36,287 nucleotides of DNA from Sphaerosporella brunnea. Taxonomy: Eukaryota; Ascomycota; Pezizomycetes; Pezizales; Pyronemataceae. Under the pieces are notes generated by a model, which did no database searches, was not told the origin of the DNA, and saw nothing but the letters and a program-made list of their open reading frames with translations. This document shows positions 1 to 10,564 of this stretch, piece by piece. Each line of letters starts with the position of its first letter. The first letter of the stretch is position 1. The position numbers and the translations under genes were made by a program. Location of the stretch: assembly GCA_008704415.1 (NCBI GenBank), contig VXIS01000413.1, positions 1-36,287 of the forward strand, written 5' to 3'.

Positions 1-630
1 CGGAGGATGAGTGAGCTTCACCGGAGCTCAGCCATAAGAGGGGGATACTGTCACGGCGTGAGGCCGGATTGGGGTGTTATGGGTCTTTGTTGCGGCTCTG
101 CCGAGGCTATGTTCGGCTACCACGTGGCGCGGGGCGCCGCGGGCACGTGGGCTATATAGAGGGGCCTTCGCTTCCGCTTGTTGTTTGTTTTCCTTTCTTC
201 TTCACTGAACCTTCGTATGTCAATCTGAATACCTTCGTTCCAATCTGAATCCTGACCGTGCGCGTCGCGCCTTTTGCCTTGCCTCCGGATCCTGTCTCGG
301 CCCCTCGTTCCTGAACCTGTCCGATAACCCTCTGTATGCGAGTACCTTGGGCCCCTCCAGTCTGTTCCCGACCCTCTCCGTTACAAGTGCTAGGTTGACT
401 GCTAGCCCTCTCCTTGCTTCCGCACCAGGAAGCACACTTCCTCCTGCCTTGCGTACCGCTCTTGCTGACCTCCGTGGCCCTTCCTCGGAGCATCAAGCTC
501 AAGCGCGCCTGGATCGTTTCCTGGCTCATCTTCAACACGACCTATGGCGTGTTGATGGGGATGTGCCACCAAGCCGATATTGTACCTGCACAAGCATTCC
601 TTGCTTCCACCGACGCCAACATCATGGACG
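1..630 (+). mobile_element. 3' edge and LTR of a Ty3/Gypsy-like retroelement (partial)
   Basis: Bases 36-45 (aagaggggga) look like a polypurine tract. They are followed three bases later by TGTCACGG at 49-56, the usual 5' end of a fungal Gypsy LTR. A U3-like stretch follows with two CACGTG boxes (121-126, 144-149), a TATATA box (153-158) and a pyrimidine-rich stretch from about 165, so the orientation would be plus. Positions 1-48 would then be the last internal bases of the element. No protein-coding part is in the window, no matching LTR 3' end (CGTGACA-like) was found, and the right boundary is arbitrary: it is set where the next element inserts. Open frames in this stretch have no recognisable protein. 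The call rests on PPT plus TGTCAC plus TATA spacing; it could also be a solo or truncated LTR. Confidence 0.5.
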
Positions 631-853
631 TAAAGTTCCTGACCACTTGATGGTGGATATCGGTAGATAGTGGATGATGAGATAAGATAAGCGATATGCC
701 TAAAGCGGTAAGGTTCCACGACTGCCAGCCCTCCTGGCCGCGCGCCTGGCCGCTCACTGATCATCACTCGCCTTACCGCTTTAGGCATATCCTTTATCTT
801 ATCTCATCATCCACTATCTACCGATATCCACCATCAAGTGGTCAGGGACTTTA
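631..853. mobile_element. Fold-back MITE, 219 bp, TA target duplication
   Basis: Two 83-nt arms (631-713 and 771-853) are inverted copies of each other with about three mismatches, separated by 57 bp of GC-rich spacer. Both ends carry TA, and the element reads AAGTTCCTGACC... at the left and ...GGTCAGGGACTT at the right. This is the form of a non-autonomous Tc1/mariner-type MITE. No transposase is present. It lies inside or at the edge of the LTR-like sequence, about 330 bp from the 3' end of brr2. The terminal sequence differs from that of the other fold-back elements in the window. Confidence 0.82.
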
Positions 854-1178
854 CTTGCTATGTATCACTTTTCTTGCTTGTGTGATCGGGATGAGCGTAA
901 TGGAAAATTTTGAGGGGCGCCGTAGTGTTGGAACATCAATACAGGCTGCGATTTTTTGCACGTATTCTCACAGTGAACATCCATAGCAAAGCCATTAGAA
1001 CAGACATATCTAACTTGACCATCATTCATCGCCGCCAAATTATGTACGAGTACTATACACCTCCCGACCAAGCGAAACAGTACAGATCAATAAAAAAAAA
1101 ACATAAAATGGAACCAATCCACGTACACAATATGCAAAAACAAACCATTCCAGAACGAGCATCGACAACTACAAACTA
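854..1178. other. Spacer downstream of brr2
   Basis: AT-rich spacer between the MITE and the brr2 stop codon. It presumably contains the brr2 3' UTR and polyadenylation region; an A-rich run lies near 1090-1108. No gene was recognised. Confidence 0.5.
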
Positions 1179-4100
1179 CTACTCCTCCTCCTCATCCTCA
1201 TCCTCTTCCATTCCCTCAGCAACGTCAACCTCAAACTTTTGCTCCTGATCAACACCGACGTAGCTGTCGCTCATCAACGAGAGCGTCAACTTCTTCTTTC
1301 CGGGCGTAGGCACGGTGTACTCCAACCGCACATCCAACCGTCTCTGGATCGTAACCTTCTTGATCGCGAGCAAGCTCTTGGTCTCTTCCTCTCCAATCAC
1401 GAGCCACCAGTTCTCCATCTTGGTCCCGGGGTAGAAAGGCGCGTGTACTGTGGTATCTACTTCTTGATCCTCTTCCACGTCGCGCTCAACCTTAACCCTG
1501 ATATATGCGGGAGATCCGGCAGTGAGGCTTTCATCCTCGAGCTCATGCTCCATCTCGATGTTGGGGTACTTGTTGTTCGCGAAGTTGGCAATGTCTGCAA
1601 GCTGTCGCTGGTTGAGGTTGAGCGCCTTGAGCAGGCTTGCTCGAGTGTCGTCCTCGGCCATAGCATCCATAAACTCCAAGATATCGTTGACACTGCATTG
1701 GGGCATTAGCATTACGCAATAAACAATTAATTCTCCCGGAGGGGCGGGGGGGGGGGCAACATACCCTGCTTCGGTAGCTGCTTTAACAAGGTCGGGACCA
1801 AAATAGGGGATCTGCTTGAGAGGACTATCTCGATCCCACATAGCCTGAACAATCATCTGGCTCATCTCCATCGCGTTCATGGCGTTCAAATGACCCTCCG
1901 AACTCAAAACATCCACGGAACCACTCAACAAGTTCAAGATCCTAGTGAGAACCATTTCTTGATCTTTGGCCAGATCTGCCGGTAGCTGCATCCTCGAAAA
2001 GTGCGCTTGCACCAACACGAATGCCTTGAAGTGGGGGCTTTCGTAATTTGGTTCGGACATCTTAACTGGGACGTTATCGTAGATGCGTCGAAGCACACGA
2101 TCTTCATGTCGCCGGACTTGGATAGCCTCAAACTCGGTGGCCGAGGTGACGATCTCAAGGAGTCCCTTGAGCTTCGTCCGTCCAGTAAGCGATAGCAAGA
2201 GGGTTTGCATGGTGATAAATGAAATGTTGTAGTAAGCCGCAATCATGGCCGGGTTGAGTGGGGTAACGGTGTCATCTTCCTCGTCAACATCCACAATCTT
2301 GGCCTCAGCAAGATCTTTGAGTGTATTTTCGACCATTTCCGACAAATGAGCACTAAGTCCATCGTGAGACGTATCCGTCAAACTGTAGAAGCTCGGATTG
2401 GCGAGTAATCGTCGGTAAAAGTAGGTGTAAGTAGACCAATCGACGGCATCTTGAGTTGATGCAATAGTACTCGTGCTGATTTCGGCGACGAAAGCGTCGT
2501 GAAGGTACGCCGGCAGATGACTCTCGATCGGTAGTGCCTCGTTGAGGAATTTACGGTAATAGTCCTTTTTGACCGCCGGAGTCATGAGAATCGCCTTGCC
2601 AACTTTATCCTCACCTGGCCGCGAGGCCTTCCCGAACATTTTCAAGATCTCAGCGAGGGAATAATCGACATAGCGGTGTTCTCGGCCTTCAAAAAACGAT
2701 GTGCCCATGGCAATGACAAGATGAGCAGGTGTATCCAGCTCCCAACATACACCCCGAGAAGCCAGAAGAACTTTGATGGCGCCGGAGGCGAATAAACCCT
2801 CAACAATCCGTTTATCTGTTTTGCTCAAGGCTTCATGGTAGTAACCAATGCCATGCGACAAGCTCTCCGCCAAAGCTCTCTCCTGAATGTGGTTTAGATG
2901 CGGGGCGATTTCGTCAAGAGGCACATTGCGGAATTTGTCCTCCTGGTCATCCGCAACACAATAGGAAAGAAGATCCAGTGCTGTCGACCGGCATTGCTTC
3001 CGGCTCGGGAGGAAAACGAGCACCGGCTTCTCCGGCGGGGTTGCACAGATGGCAACATAAGCGGGCCTAGCCATAGCCATCATCAACGACGGGAAGTGGG
3101 GAATGGTAAATGACTGAATGTGAATCTCCAGCGGCACAGGCCGCGAGCCGGGCGAGAAATTGTAGATAGTATGCTTGTCGGCTCCGATCCATTCTCCAAG
3201 ATCTCTTGGATTAGAAAGAGAGACACTGAGAGCTACGATTCTCAGCGCGGTCTCAGTCTGCACCGCCATATAATGCATCCGGGAGACAATGATCTCGTAA
3301 ATGTATCCACTCTGACCGCCCAGCATGTGGATATCGTCGGCAATGAAAAGCTCCACGGTCTGAACGTTCTTTCGCCGCTGCCATTGCCTAGAGAGCACGT
3401 CCCATTGAGAAGGTGTTGCCAAGATCAGATCACCTTTCTCGAGGAGCTTGAGATCGGCACTCGTCTCGCCGGTTAGCTTGGCGATTTCCTTCCCACCGGC
3501 AACATGCGCGAGCCGCTCCTTCCAATCTTCATACCGTTGGTCGACAAGTTCTTGGAAAGGCGCAATGTACACAGCCCTTCCAGGTTCTTCCTGTGACCAG
3601 TGGCGAAGCAATGCGAACTCCGCACAAACCGTTTTCCCGCTGCCAGCCGGGGCACCGACAAAGACATTGTCATCTGTATCAAACAGACTCTTGAAAACCT
3701 GAGTCTGAATTTTGTTGAAATGCTGCCAGTCTGGATAAAGCTTGACAAAGTCCTTACGCCTCAACGCTTCCACCGGCAGCGGAACCAAGTCAAGTAACGG
3801 TGTGTGCGGAGGGAATTTCTCGGGCAGAATGAGCTTTCTGAACGAAACAGCAAGCTTCGTCTCAGAATGCATCCACCGATCCGAAATCACTGTGATGAAA
3901 TAGTTTGGCGGCATAGGCTCCATCATTGGCACCGTGAACTCGACCAAATGTTCGTTGTTTTCTGATTCGGCATAGTTCTTCCGAAGGACGAAGAGATCGT
4001 GAAACAGGATCTGTTCACCATCGCAATCCTCCACCAGAATCCAGAACTGTTCGGCGCTTCCATGGACCGCATCATCCCACACAAACTCAGGTGTGATGGT

Positions 4101-7100
4101 AAGCTCTACCCGTAGCATACTCCTGGTAATCGGCTGGAACTGGGCCTGCACATTTAACCTGGGAAACTTTTCCACAAGACTGTGGACAAGCTTTCCAGCC
4201 CGAGGATTGCCTCCAAAAAGCTCGGTGAGGTGAGGAACGTCCATGGTGAAATATCTAGACCACGTGAATTCCGCTGCCTTCTCTGCCTTATCGACTATAG
4301 GCACGAGCTGACTGGCGGGAACTGGGAATTGGCGCAGAGGAGACATGGTCCGCCACATTCTCTTTTCCGCCATTTTGCAGAGATCCAAAGCGGTCTTCGC
4401 AACGGATGCCCATCCACGTTTGAGACAAATTTCGAAGATGGCACGAAGAATACGACCAGCTGATTGAGTGACGTAGACCATATCGGCCATCATTGCAAGC
4501 CCTTCGAGGCCGAGTCGTGAGATATAGGCCTGCAAAAGGACATTGATTTTGGCCTGAGGTTCTTCAATACCTTCCTTTACTGGAATTGGAACCTTTGCGA
4601 GCAGTTTGGCTAGCTCAAGTTTCTCTTCAGATCGGACCGGGATATACTTAAACTCTTCGCTAAGCGCGAAGACACGGAAAAGCTCGATGGTCGACAATTG
4701 CGGCTGGAGATGAGTGTTATAGGTGAGCATTGAGTTGTGGGAGATGTAGTAGTGACTTGCAATCCGACCAAGCTCAGTTGACTGAAGTTTTCCAGTCTTG
4801 CGGTCATACTTTATGAGGTTGCACTTGTCAAGCACAGTGGCTGCCGAATGGATGAGATCGACACGCTTCTGTTCCAGTGAGACATCGTCGGCATAATCCG
4901 CGCCAACACCGTACAAACCGGGAGAGCGAAGCATTCGGACGTAAAGATAGGTGTATCCTAGCCACTCCACCGCCTCATCCCTAGTTCTGACCGTTCCAAG
5001 GACAATCTCTGCGTTGAGATTGTCTGCCAATTTCCGCATGAATTGAGATTCGATCGGCAGTTGTTGGTTCAACAAACTGAGGTAATACTGGATTTCAGCC
5101 TGCGTAGTGATGATAATACCCTCTCCGTAGGTATCGAACTGCGGTCTACCAGCACGTCCAAGCATCTGAAGGACGTCTTGAGGACTAAGCTCAACCCAAC
5201 TACCCTTCTCAGGAGAGTAGATCTGGGTACCCTTGATTATCACGGTATGGGCAGGAAGGTTGACACCCCACGCTAGCGTTGCGGTACAAACCAATACTTG
5301 GATTGCTTTATCCCCAAACAAATCCTCCACCGTTGTCCTGTCAGCTCGGCTCATACCAGCATGATGGATAGCAAATCCATATGGCAAAAGATCCTTCAGG
5401 TTCGGATCAGAAACCTGGTCCGCCTCAGTTTGCAAAATCTCCCTGGTACCGGCATCGCTCTTGAGAATCTGTTGTATCGTTTCCATCTCCACGGCCTTGT
5501 CACGGATGAATTTCGCTGTCTTTGCCGTTTCTTTCCGGGAATGAACGAAGATGAGCATCTGGTTGCTCCCGGCTTGCTCAATGACTTTGGTGTAACAAAC
5601 TTCGTTCATGGTTTGTAGCTGCTTGATTGCCTTCTTGTCCGTAACGCCGATGAACTCCTGTTTAAGCGGGCAAGGGCGGAATGTGGCATCGAAGTGAAAC
5701 AGGCCTTTCGTCGGATCGACCTGCAAGAAACTGGCCACATCACGGAAGTTGGGCAGTGTTGCAGATAATCCTACCAGTCTTACAGGCTCTAACGTGGTTT
5801 CCATCTTGCGGATGGTCCTAGAAACAATGGACTCGAGGACCGGTCCTCGTTCATCATGAAGAAGATGAATCTCATCGATGATGATCAGGCGGACAAGGTT
5901 TGTGTAACTCAAATCGGTGGCTTTTCGGGTGATGACATCCCACTTTTCAGGCGTCGTTACAATTATTTGCGTTTCCGCTATTTGCTGCTTAGTGAGTTGC
6001 CTGTCACCGGTGAGCTCGGATACTTTGATGCCGTAAGGCTCCAATCTCTTCCCGAAGTTTCCGACTTGCTCCTGGACCAGAGCCTTGAGGGGAGCGATGT
6101 AAACAATCTTGAAATCCTCAGTCCGTATAACGCCCGACACCGGATCCCGGTGCTTGCCGATCTCCCGCAATATGGTCAACATCGACACGTTCGTCTTGCC
6201 GGATCCGGTTGGTGCACAGACAAGCATGTTCTGGTCATCCTCAAAAGCCACGGGATAACACCGTGTTTGAATTCTGTTGAGAGTGGGGTTGCTCTTGAGC
6301 GGGCCCTGGGCCCATTCTGGCATTGTCGAAACTGGTATCAACTTTGGCTCATTGGGGTCATGCTTCTTCTTGGGCGCGGGAACATGAATCTCTTCGTATC
6401 CCTTGAAGGTCCTTTTGGTGGAGCCCTGAGGAAGTTTGACGCTGGCATTTGACATAAGATGGCTTCCTTGTTCAAAAACCAGGTTTTCGAGATCAACCAG
6501 CTTGCGAGGCTGTAAGCCGCCTACAAGGCCGCCTTCCTTTTGGACCTGCTTTTCCGGGCCAAAAGGAAGCGCCGATGCAGGAACATCAATGTCCATCAGA
6601 TCTCCTTTGCTTCTGGTGGCCCTCCGTCCCGCGGCCGCAGTAGATCTGCCTCGCAATTCCTCCAAGATTCCTCCATGACCTTGTTGGATCATTTCCTGCT
6701 CAACAGCCGCTCGCTCTTCACCTTCGCCTGCTCGAGCGAGTTTGGTACACCACACGATCTTGAGCTGATTCTTCATCAAAACCTTGACCATGTCGAAATG
6801 CTCATAGTCAAAGAGCTCCATCAGATCGTTCTCTACTTGTCGGAGAGGCTTTTCAGACTCCGGTGCCGAAAGAATATCAAAAGCGGTCGTCGTCTTTATG
6901 GATGCAAGATGCGGATCTGGGTGAATCGATGAAATCTGCCGCTGCAGCCAGAAGGCGTCGATTTCGGTTGCGGGGACTATGTCCTTGTCCACAGCCTGTT
7001 TTTTGTCCTTCTTTTTCCGAGCGTCGCCGCCAATGACCAAACCGTCTTCTTCGGCTTCCTCGCCGTCTGCGACTGATTGACCGGTAGTTTCCCCGTCGGC

Positions 7101-7865
7101 CTCCGCTCCGCCTTCATCATCGGATTCATCATCATGAACTTCGTATTGGGCTACATCTTCATCCTCGTCGCTCTCATCATCAAAAACAACGGCAACTCCC
7201 TCTCGGTCATCAATCTCTTGATCGCCACCAGCGCCATCTCCTCGACCCTCCATATTCTCATCTTCATCTCCAGCGTGATAGTCGGTAACCTTTTTGGACA
7301 GAGTTGTCAGCTCATTGAACTTTTTGGCATCCATCTTGTCGCCCAAGATGTCTTCGATGTCCCTTTTTTTGTCGAAATCCTTCTTCGATCCATCGGGGTC
7401 TTTGAGAATCTCCAGTATCGCATCTGCTGCAGACCGCACCACTGAGTGAGGAACATCGCCCAAAATGCCGGCCACTAGTGTCAGAATTAGAGAGTAGGTT
7501 TCCCTTGTCGCGGCCGTGCGCGGGTGATAAATCAGATCGAGCACATCATCGGTAGCTGACAATATGCTTTCGCCGAATGCCGACGTGTGCTTTTTCCGCT
7601 TCCGCCTCTCGCGCTCTAGGATCTCGCGTCCTTCGTCCATGGCGTCCAGATTGATTTTTTCCGCATCGCGTTTCTTCTTTTTCAGTTTCTCCTTGGGCGC
7701 CACATCGCGCAGCACCCGACTACCCATTTCCCTGATGTCGACCTTGCCTGCGAGCGTCTCCGGATCACCCGTGGGTTCATCTGTTCGTCGGTTGTAGAAA
7801 CGCTTGTCTGGCTGAAGGACCAAGTTGGACATAGCAGCATACTTGTACTGGGACTGATCGGCCAT
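1179..7865 (-). CDS. brr2: Pre-mRNA splicing helicase Brr2 (U5 snRNP, SNRNP200)
   Basis: Ski2-like RNA helicase that unwinds U4/U6 snRNA to activate the spliceosome. From the N-terminus: a basic/acidic region, a helicase-PWI-like segment (about residues 300-405), cassette 1 with P-loop APTGSGKT (about 550), DEIH (about 663), SATLPN and QMLGRAGRP (about 905), then a Sec63 unit. Cassette 2 has P-loop APAGSGKT (about 1408) but degenerate DDIH (about 1510), SVSLSN and KMFGKASRP (about 1743), as expected of the inactive second cassette. A second Sec63 unit and an acidic tail end the protein. One intron is inferred at 1693-1764 (72 bp): GTATGT, TGCTAATG branch site, CAG. Splicing joins EAG to VNDILEF, which restores the family alignment. 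The intron is in frame and stop-free, so the unspliced frame reads 2228 aa; the spliced protein has 2204 aa. The gene is divergent from dst1. Confidence 0.97.
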   Translation of the reverse strand: MADQSQYKYAAMSNLVLQPDKRFYNRRTDEPTGDPETLAGKVDIREMGSRVLRDVAPKEKLKKKKRDAEKINLDAMDEGREILERERRKRKKHTSAFGESILSATDDVLDLIYHPRTAATRETYSLILTLVAGILGDVPHSVVRSAADAILEILKDPDGSKKDFDKKRDIEDILGDKMDAKKFNELTTLSKKVTDYHAGDEDENMEGRGDGAGGDQEIDDREGVAVVFDDESDEDEDVAQYEVHDDESDDEGGAEADGETTGQSVADGEEAEEDGLVIGGDARKKKDKKQAVDKDIVPATEIDAFWLQRQISSIHPDPHLASIKTTTAFDILSAPESEKPLRQVENDLMELFDYEHFDMVKVLMKNQLKIVWCTKLARAGEGEERAAVEQEMIQQGHGGILEELRGRSTAAAGRRATRSKGDLMDIDVPASALPFGPEKQVQKEGGLVGGLQPRKLVDLENLVFEQGSHLMSNASVKLPQGSTKRTFKGYEEIHVPAPKKKHDPNEPKLIPVSTMPEWAQGPLKSNPTLNRIQTRCYPVAFEDDQNMLVCAPTGSGKTNVSMLTILREIGKHRDPVSGVIRTEDFKIVYIAPLKALVQEQVGNFGKRLEPYGIKVSELTGDRQLTKQQIAETQIIVTTPEKWDVITRKATDLSYTNLVRLIIIDEIHLLHDERGPVLESIVSRTIRKMETTLEPVRLVGLSATLPNFRDVASFLQVDPTKGLFHFDATFRPCPLKQEFIGVTDKKAIKQLQTMNEVCYTKVIEQAGSNQMLIFVHSRKETAKTAKFIRDKAVEMETIQQILKSDAGTREILQTEADQVSDPNLKDLLPYGFAIHHAGMSRADRTTVEDLFGDKAIQVLVCTATLAWGVNLPAHTVIIKGTQIYSPEKGSWVELSPQDVLQMLGRAGRPQFDTYGEGIIITTQAEIQYYLSLLNQQLPIESQFMRKLADNLNAEIVLGTVRTRDEAVEWLGYTYLYVRMLRSPGLYGVGADYADDVSLEQKRVDLIHSAATVLDKCNLIKYDRKTGKLQSTELGRIASHYYISHNSMLTYNTHLQPQLSTIELFRVFALSEEFKYIPVRSEEKLELAKLLAKVPIPVKEGIEEPQAKINVLLQAYISRLGLEGLAMMADMVYVTQSAGRILRAIFEICLKRGWASVAKTALDLCKMAEKRMWRTMSPLRQFPVPASQLVPIVDKAEKAAEFTWSRYFTMDVPHLTELFGGNPRAGKLVHSLVEKFPRLNVQAQFQPITRSMLRVELTITPEFVWDDAVHGSAEQFWILVEDCDGEQILFHDLFVLRKNYAESENNEHLVEFTVPMMEPMPPNYFITVISDRWMHSETKLAVSFRKLILPEKFPPHTPLLDLVPLPVEALRRKDFVKLYPDWQHFNKIQTQVFKSLFDTDDNVFVGAPAGSGKTVCAEFALLRHWSQEEPGRAVYIAPFQELVDQRYEDWKERLAHVAGGKEIAKLTGETSADLKLLEKGDLILATPSQWDVLSRQWQRRKNVQTVELFIADDIHMLGGQSGYIYEIIVSRMHYMAVQTETALRIVALSVSLSNPRDLGEWIGADKHTIYNFSPGSRPVPLEIHIQSFTIPHFPSLMMAMARPAYVAICATPPEKPVLVFLPSRKQCRSTALDLLSYCVADDQEDKFRNVPLDEIAPHLNHIQERALAESLSHGIGYYHEALSKTDKRIVEGLFASGAIKVLLASRGVCWELDTPAHLVIAMGTSFFEGREHRYVDYSLAEILKMFGKASRPGEDKVGKAILMTPAVKKDYYRKFLNEALPIESHLPAYLHDAFVAEISTSTIASTQDAVDWSTYTYFYRRLLANPSFYSLTDTSHDGLSAHLSEMVENTLKDLAEAKIVDVDEEDDTVTPLNPAMIAAYYNISFITMQTLLLSLTGRTKLKGLLEIVTSATEFEAIQVRRHEDRVLRRIYDNVPVKMSEPNYESPHFKAFVLVQAHFSRMQLPADLAKDQEMVLTRILNLLSGSVDVLSSEGHLNAMNAMEMSQMIVQAMWDRDSPLKQIPYFGPDLVKAATEAGYVAPPPAPPGELIVYCVMLMPQCSVNDILEFMDAMAEDDTRASLLKALNLNQRQLADIANFANNKYPNIEMEHELEDESLTAGSPAYIRVKVERDVEEDQEVDTTVHAPFYPGTKMENWWLVIGEEETKSLLAIKKVTIQRRLDVRLEYTVPTPGKKKLTLSLMSDSYVGVDQEQKFEVDVAEGMEEDEDEEEE

Positions 7866-8602
7866 GATGAACGATGAATGCCTCTCGGAGGTCTTGGAGT
7901 GGCCTTAGAGCGGCGATTGAAAAAAAAAAGGAGCTGGTGGGAAACGTATGCGAAGCTCGATGAAAGTACCGGGGAAGCCAAAATGCGACTGAATTACGTG
8001 TCAGGCGAAGTGGCGAAGAAATATGATGCGCTAGAGGCGACCAACGTGCCTACCTAAGATCAGAAGAGTCAGAATACGAGCCGATGGCAGGAATTAGACC
8101 GCATGCACAAAGATACTGTACGTGGGAAATCCGTTGGTTATGGGTTTAGGTGGCGGGCAGATTGATGGGGTAGAAGTCTCTCACTCTGCTTTGATGGAGG
8201 TTGCCACAACGCGACTGGACTTTCTTGGGATGAAGTGTTAACAAACCCCAAACCCTTGCTCTGCCCAAGGCACGTGACTCAGAAATTGAGTACAACCCAA
8301 ACCCTAAGTCTCATCGTGACACCAATTTCGTGCTCTTTGTCCCATCTTGGACTTCTATCAATTCCGCCGATATTCTACCACCTTCACGCCCCCCTCCCCC
8401 CAATCCGAGCAGCAGCAACGCCGGCGCTCTCTCGCGAACCTGCTCCTGTTCACGGCTTTGACAACTATTGGACACAGTTTATCTGCTCATCTTGCAAGTA
8501 GGCGACACGCGACAACGATTCCCGAGTCTCGAGTCATTACCCCACGTGCTGCCCTTCCATTTTCAAAATTTCAACAACGCATTTCTACAAGCCACAGTCG
8601 TC
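7866..8602. promoter_or_regulatory. Divergent promoter between brr2 and dst1
   Basis: This 737-bp gap separates the brr2 and dst1 start codons, so it must hold both promoters. On the dst1 side CACGTGAC (8271-8278) overlaps TGACTCA (8275-8281), resembling a Cbf1-type E-box fused to a Gcn4/CpcA site. AACCCTAA (8300-8307), the complement of TTAGGGTT (telobox/Tbf1-like), follows. The sites are recognised by sequence only; no function is shown. No further gene was seen. Confidence 0.5.
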
Positions 8603-9728
8603 ATGGATGCCAAGGAAGTTCTGACGCACGTCGGCGCTATCGACAAGGCCATGAAGGAGAAATTGCCGCCCTCGGCACTCATTGATCTGTTGACGTCGCT
8701 GAAGAAGGGAGTTGTGGCTACTGAAAAACTCCTCCGGGTGAGTCTTCTCCGGGTCGGCGTCTCGACTTGAATGCGCAGTCTGAAATGCAGCGAAGAGTGG
8801 GGTGCCAAAAGTGATCTCAATGCTGACCTCGGGTGTCTAGGATACCAAAGTGGGAATGGCAGTTAACAAATTGCGAACGCACAGTGACAAGGCCGTTTCC
8901 GATTTGGCCAAGGAAATTGTCGTCAAATGGAAGCAGGATGTTGGCCAGAAATCGAAGCAACCCGCAGCGCGCTCCCAGGACAAATCACGCGCCACGGCAT
9001 CTCCGACGATTGCTCAGAACCCAATCCCTTCGCCGAAGAAGGGAGAATCGAAGTCGAGGGTCGATTCGAGCAAGGGAAGCGCGAAGGAGGATCTCGTTGA
9101 TCTCGCCATCACAGGCGACGCGACGAGAGACCGTTTGATTGGAGTCCTGTATAACGCGCTGTGCCTGGAATCAGATGCCAGTATGAAACATTCTTCACTT
9201 ACCCTCTTGGCGCCGCGTTCCAAAACTGATTTCACAACCAACCTGCAGCTCCTGATCGTATCTTGACCTTAGCCAAGTCTCTTGAAGCCGACGTCTTCAT
9301 TAATCACAAAAAAAAGCTTGAGCTCCCGTACAAGAAGCGGATCCAGACGCTGTATATCAACCTCAAGGACAAGAAGAACCCTAATCTTCGCAAGCGCGTT
9401 ATCAGCGGCGAAATTTCTACGGGCCGACTGGCGACTATGGAAACGCACGAGATGGCGTCTGAAGAGCTGCAAGGTCAGTACAAAGCCATCCAAGAAGCGA
9501 ACCTGCGAGAATCCATGGTCGCAAAACCGGAAAAGAGCATCAGCGACCAGCTGCAGTGCGGCAAGTGCGGCAAGAAGAAGGTCTCATACACTCAGGCCCA
9601 GACACGTTCTGCCGATGAGCCTATGACTACTGTAAGTTTGAACACACCACAACGATTGTAAAACTACTGACTGGTGGTAACAGTTTTGCACCTGCGAACA
9701 TTGCGGAAACATGTGGAAGTTCTCGTAA
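8603..9728 (+). CDS. dst1: Transcription elongation factor TFIIS
   Basis: TFIIS rescues arrested RNA polymerase II by stimulating transcript cleavage. Four exons are inferred: 8603-8737, 8841-9180, 9249-9631 and 9684-9728, giving 300 aa, the usual size. The splice sites are GTGAGT/TCTAG, GTATGA/TGCAG and GTAAGT/AACAG, with phases 0, 1 and 0. The N-terminal LW domain covers about residues 1-80; a basic Ser/Lys/Pro linker follows; the central domain begins near GDATRDRLIGVLYNAL and includes ATPDRILTLAKSLE. The C-terminal zinc ribbon has CGKC, the catalytic acidic hairpin RSADEP and the final CEHCGNMWKFS, which is encoded partly by the 45-bp last exon. The start was chosen because MDAKEVLTHVGAID begins the LW domain; an in-frame upstream start would add non-conserved residues. 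Confidence 0.97.
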
Positions 9729-10564
9729 CTTCCGAGCACTCTGTCCATTGGCCCCCCAATGAAGGAATTTCCCATCAATGTCACATCGTTTTTTTTTTTT
9801 TTTTTTCTGCCGTAGCGCAAAACCCTTGTCGGTACGGCCAAACAAAGTGCTTCCTTTAGGAAGCCATGATAATGTATCATAGAGATTCCTCTGGGGTTTT
9901 GCATTTGGCGGGGGTGCTGTTCAGCCATTCCACTTGGATGCAACATTTCTTTCGCGACATACTTCTTTCAGCAGCACTGCATTTTGTACTTTGTGCCATT
10001 TCCATTGTTTTGTGATTTCGGGGGATTTCTGTTTATAGCTTCCTGATGGCGTTTCGTATCTGTTTTGTTGGCTGGTTACTGGAGTCTTGAATTCTTTCTT
10101 GATCTTTGATTTAGGTGCCTGCTTTCCTTGTAGACGGGTGTTTGACCGTGGGGAAACCGGTTTGGTTGAAGTGCGCGAGCTACCGTGGTTGATGAGGCGA
10201 AAACATAGGTTGAAACACATGGCACGGGGGCTGGTGATGATTGCGGTGCTGTATCAATTCTCGTATGTGATCGCCGTCAGACTCTCCGCTGCGAGTGCAG
10301 TTTGATGTCAACAAGGGTTAGGGCTGTGATTCTGCACGTGCCTGCTTAAGTGCTCATCACCCTTGCCCTGCGCTACTCTGTCCCCTTGACGCTGCCCACC
10401 ATTCAAACTTCTCCAGCTACACTGCCAAGCTTGTCTGCGGCCACCATTACATCTCAGGTATACACCTTCTGGAAGCTTCGGACAGCTTTGTTTACTATCT
10501 ATCCGTCGAAATCAGATCATTCCCCCTCCAACCAGCGACCAGCTCAGGACAGCAAGCACAAACC
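9729..10564. other. Spacer dst1 to gea1, with T tract and promoter motifs
   Basis: The dst1 3' flank has an 18-T run (9789-9806). The promoter side of the next gene has GGGTTAGGG (10315-10323), a telobox-like sequence, and CACGTG (10335-10340), the same pair of motifs seen before dst1. No gene was recognised; the open frames on both strands have no family resemblance and poor codon structure. Confidence 0.5.

Noticed and set aside
152..788. Several overlapping 70-128 aa frames near the left edge
   Set aside because: They lie in LTR-like and palindromic MITE sequence and show no retroelement or other domain.
3325..3345. Damage to the second Brr2 helicase cassette (DDIH, KMFGKASRP)
   Set aside because: The second cassette is known to be catalytically degenerate across eukaryotes, so this is normal.
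5856..6452. 198-aa plus-strand frame
   Set aside because: It is antisense to the first helicase cassette of brr2 and has no family resemblance.
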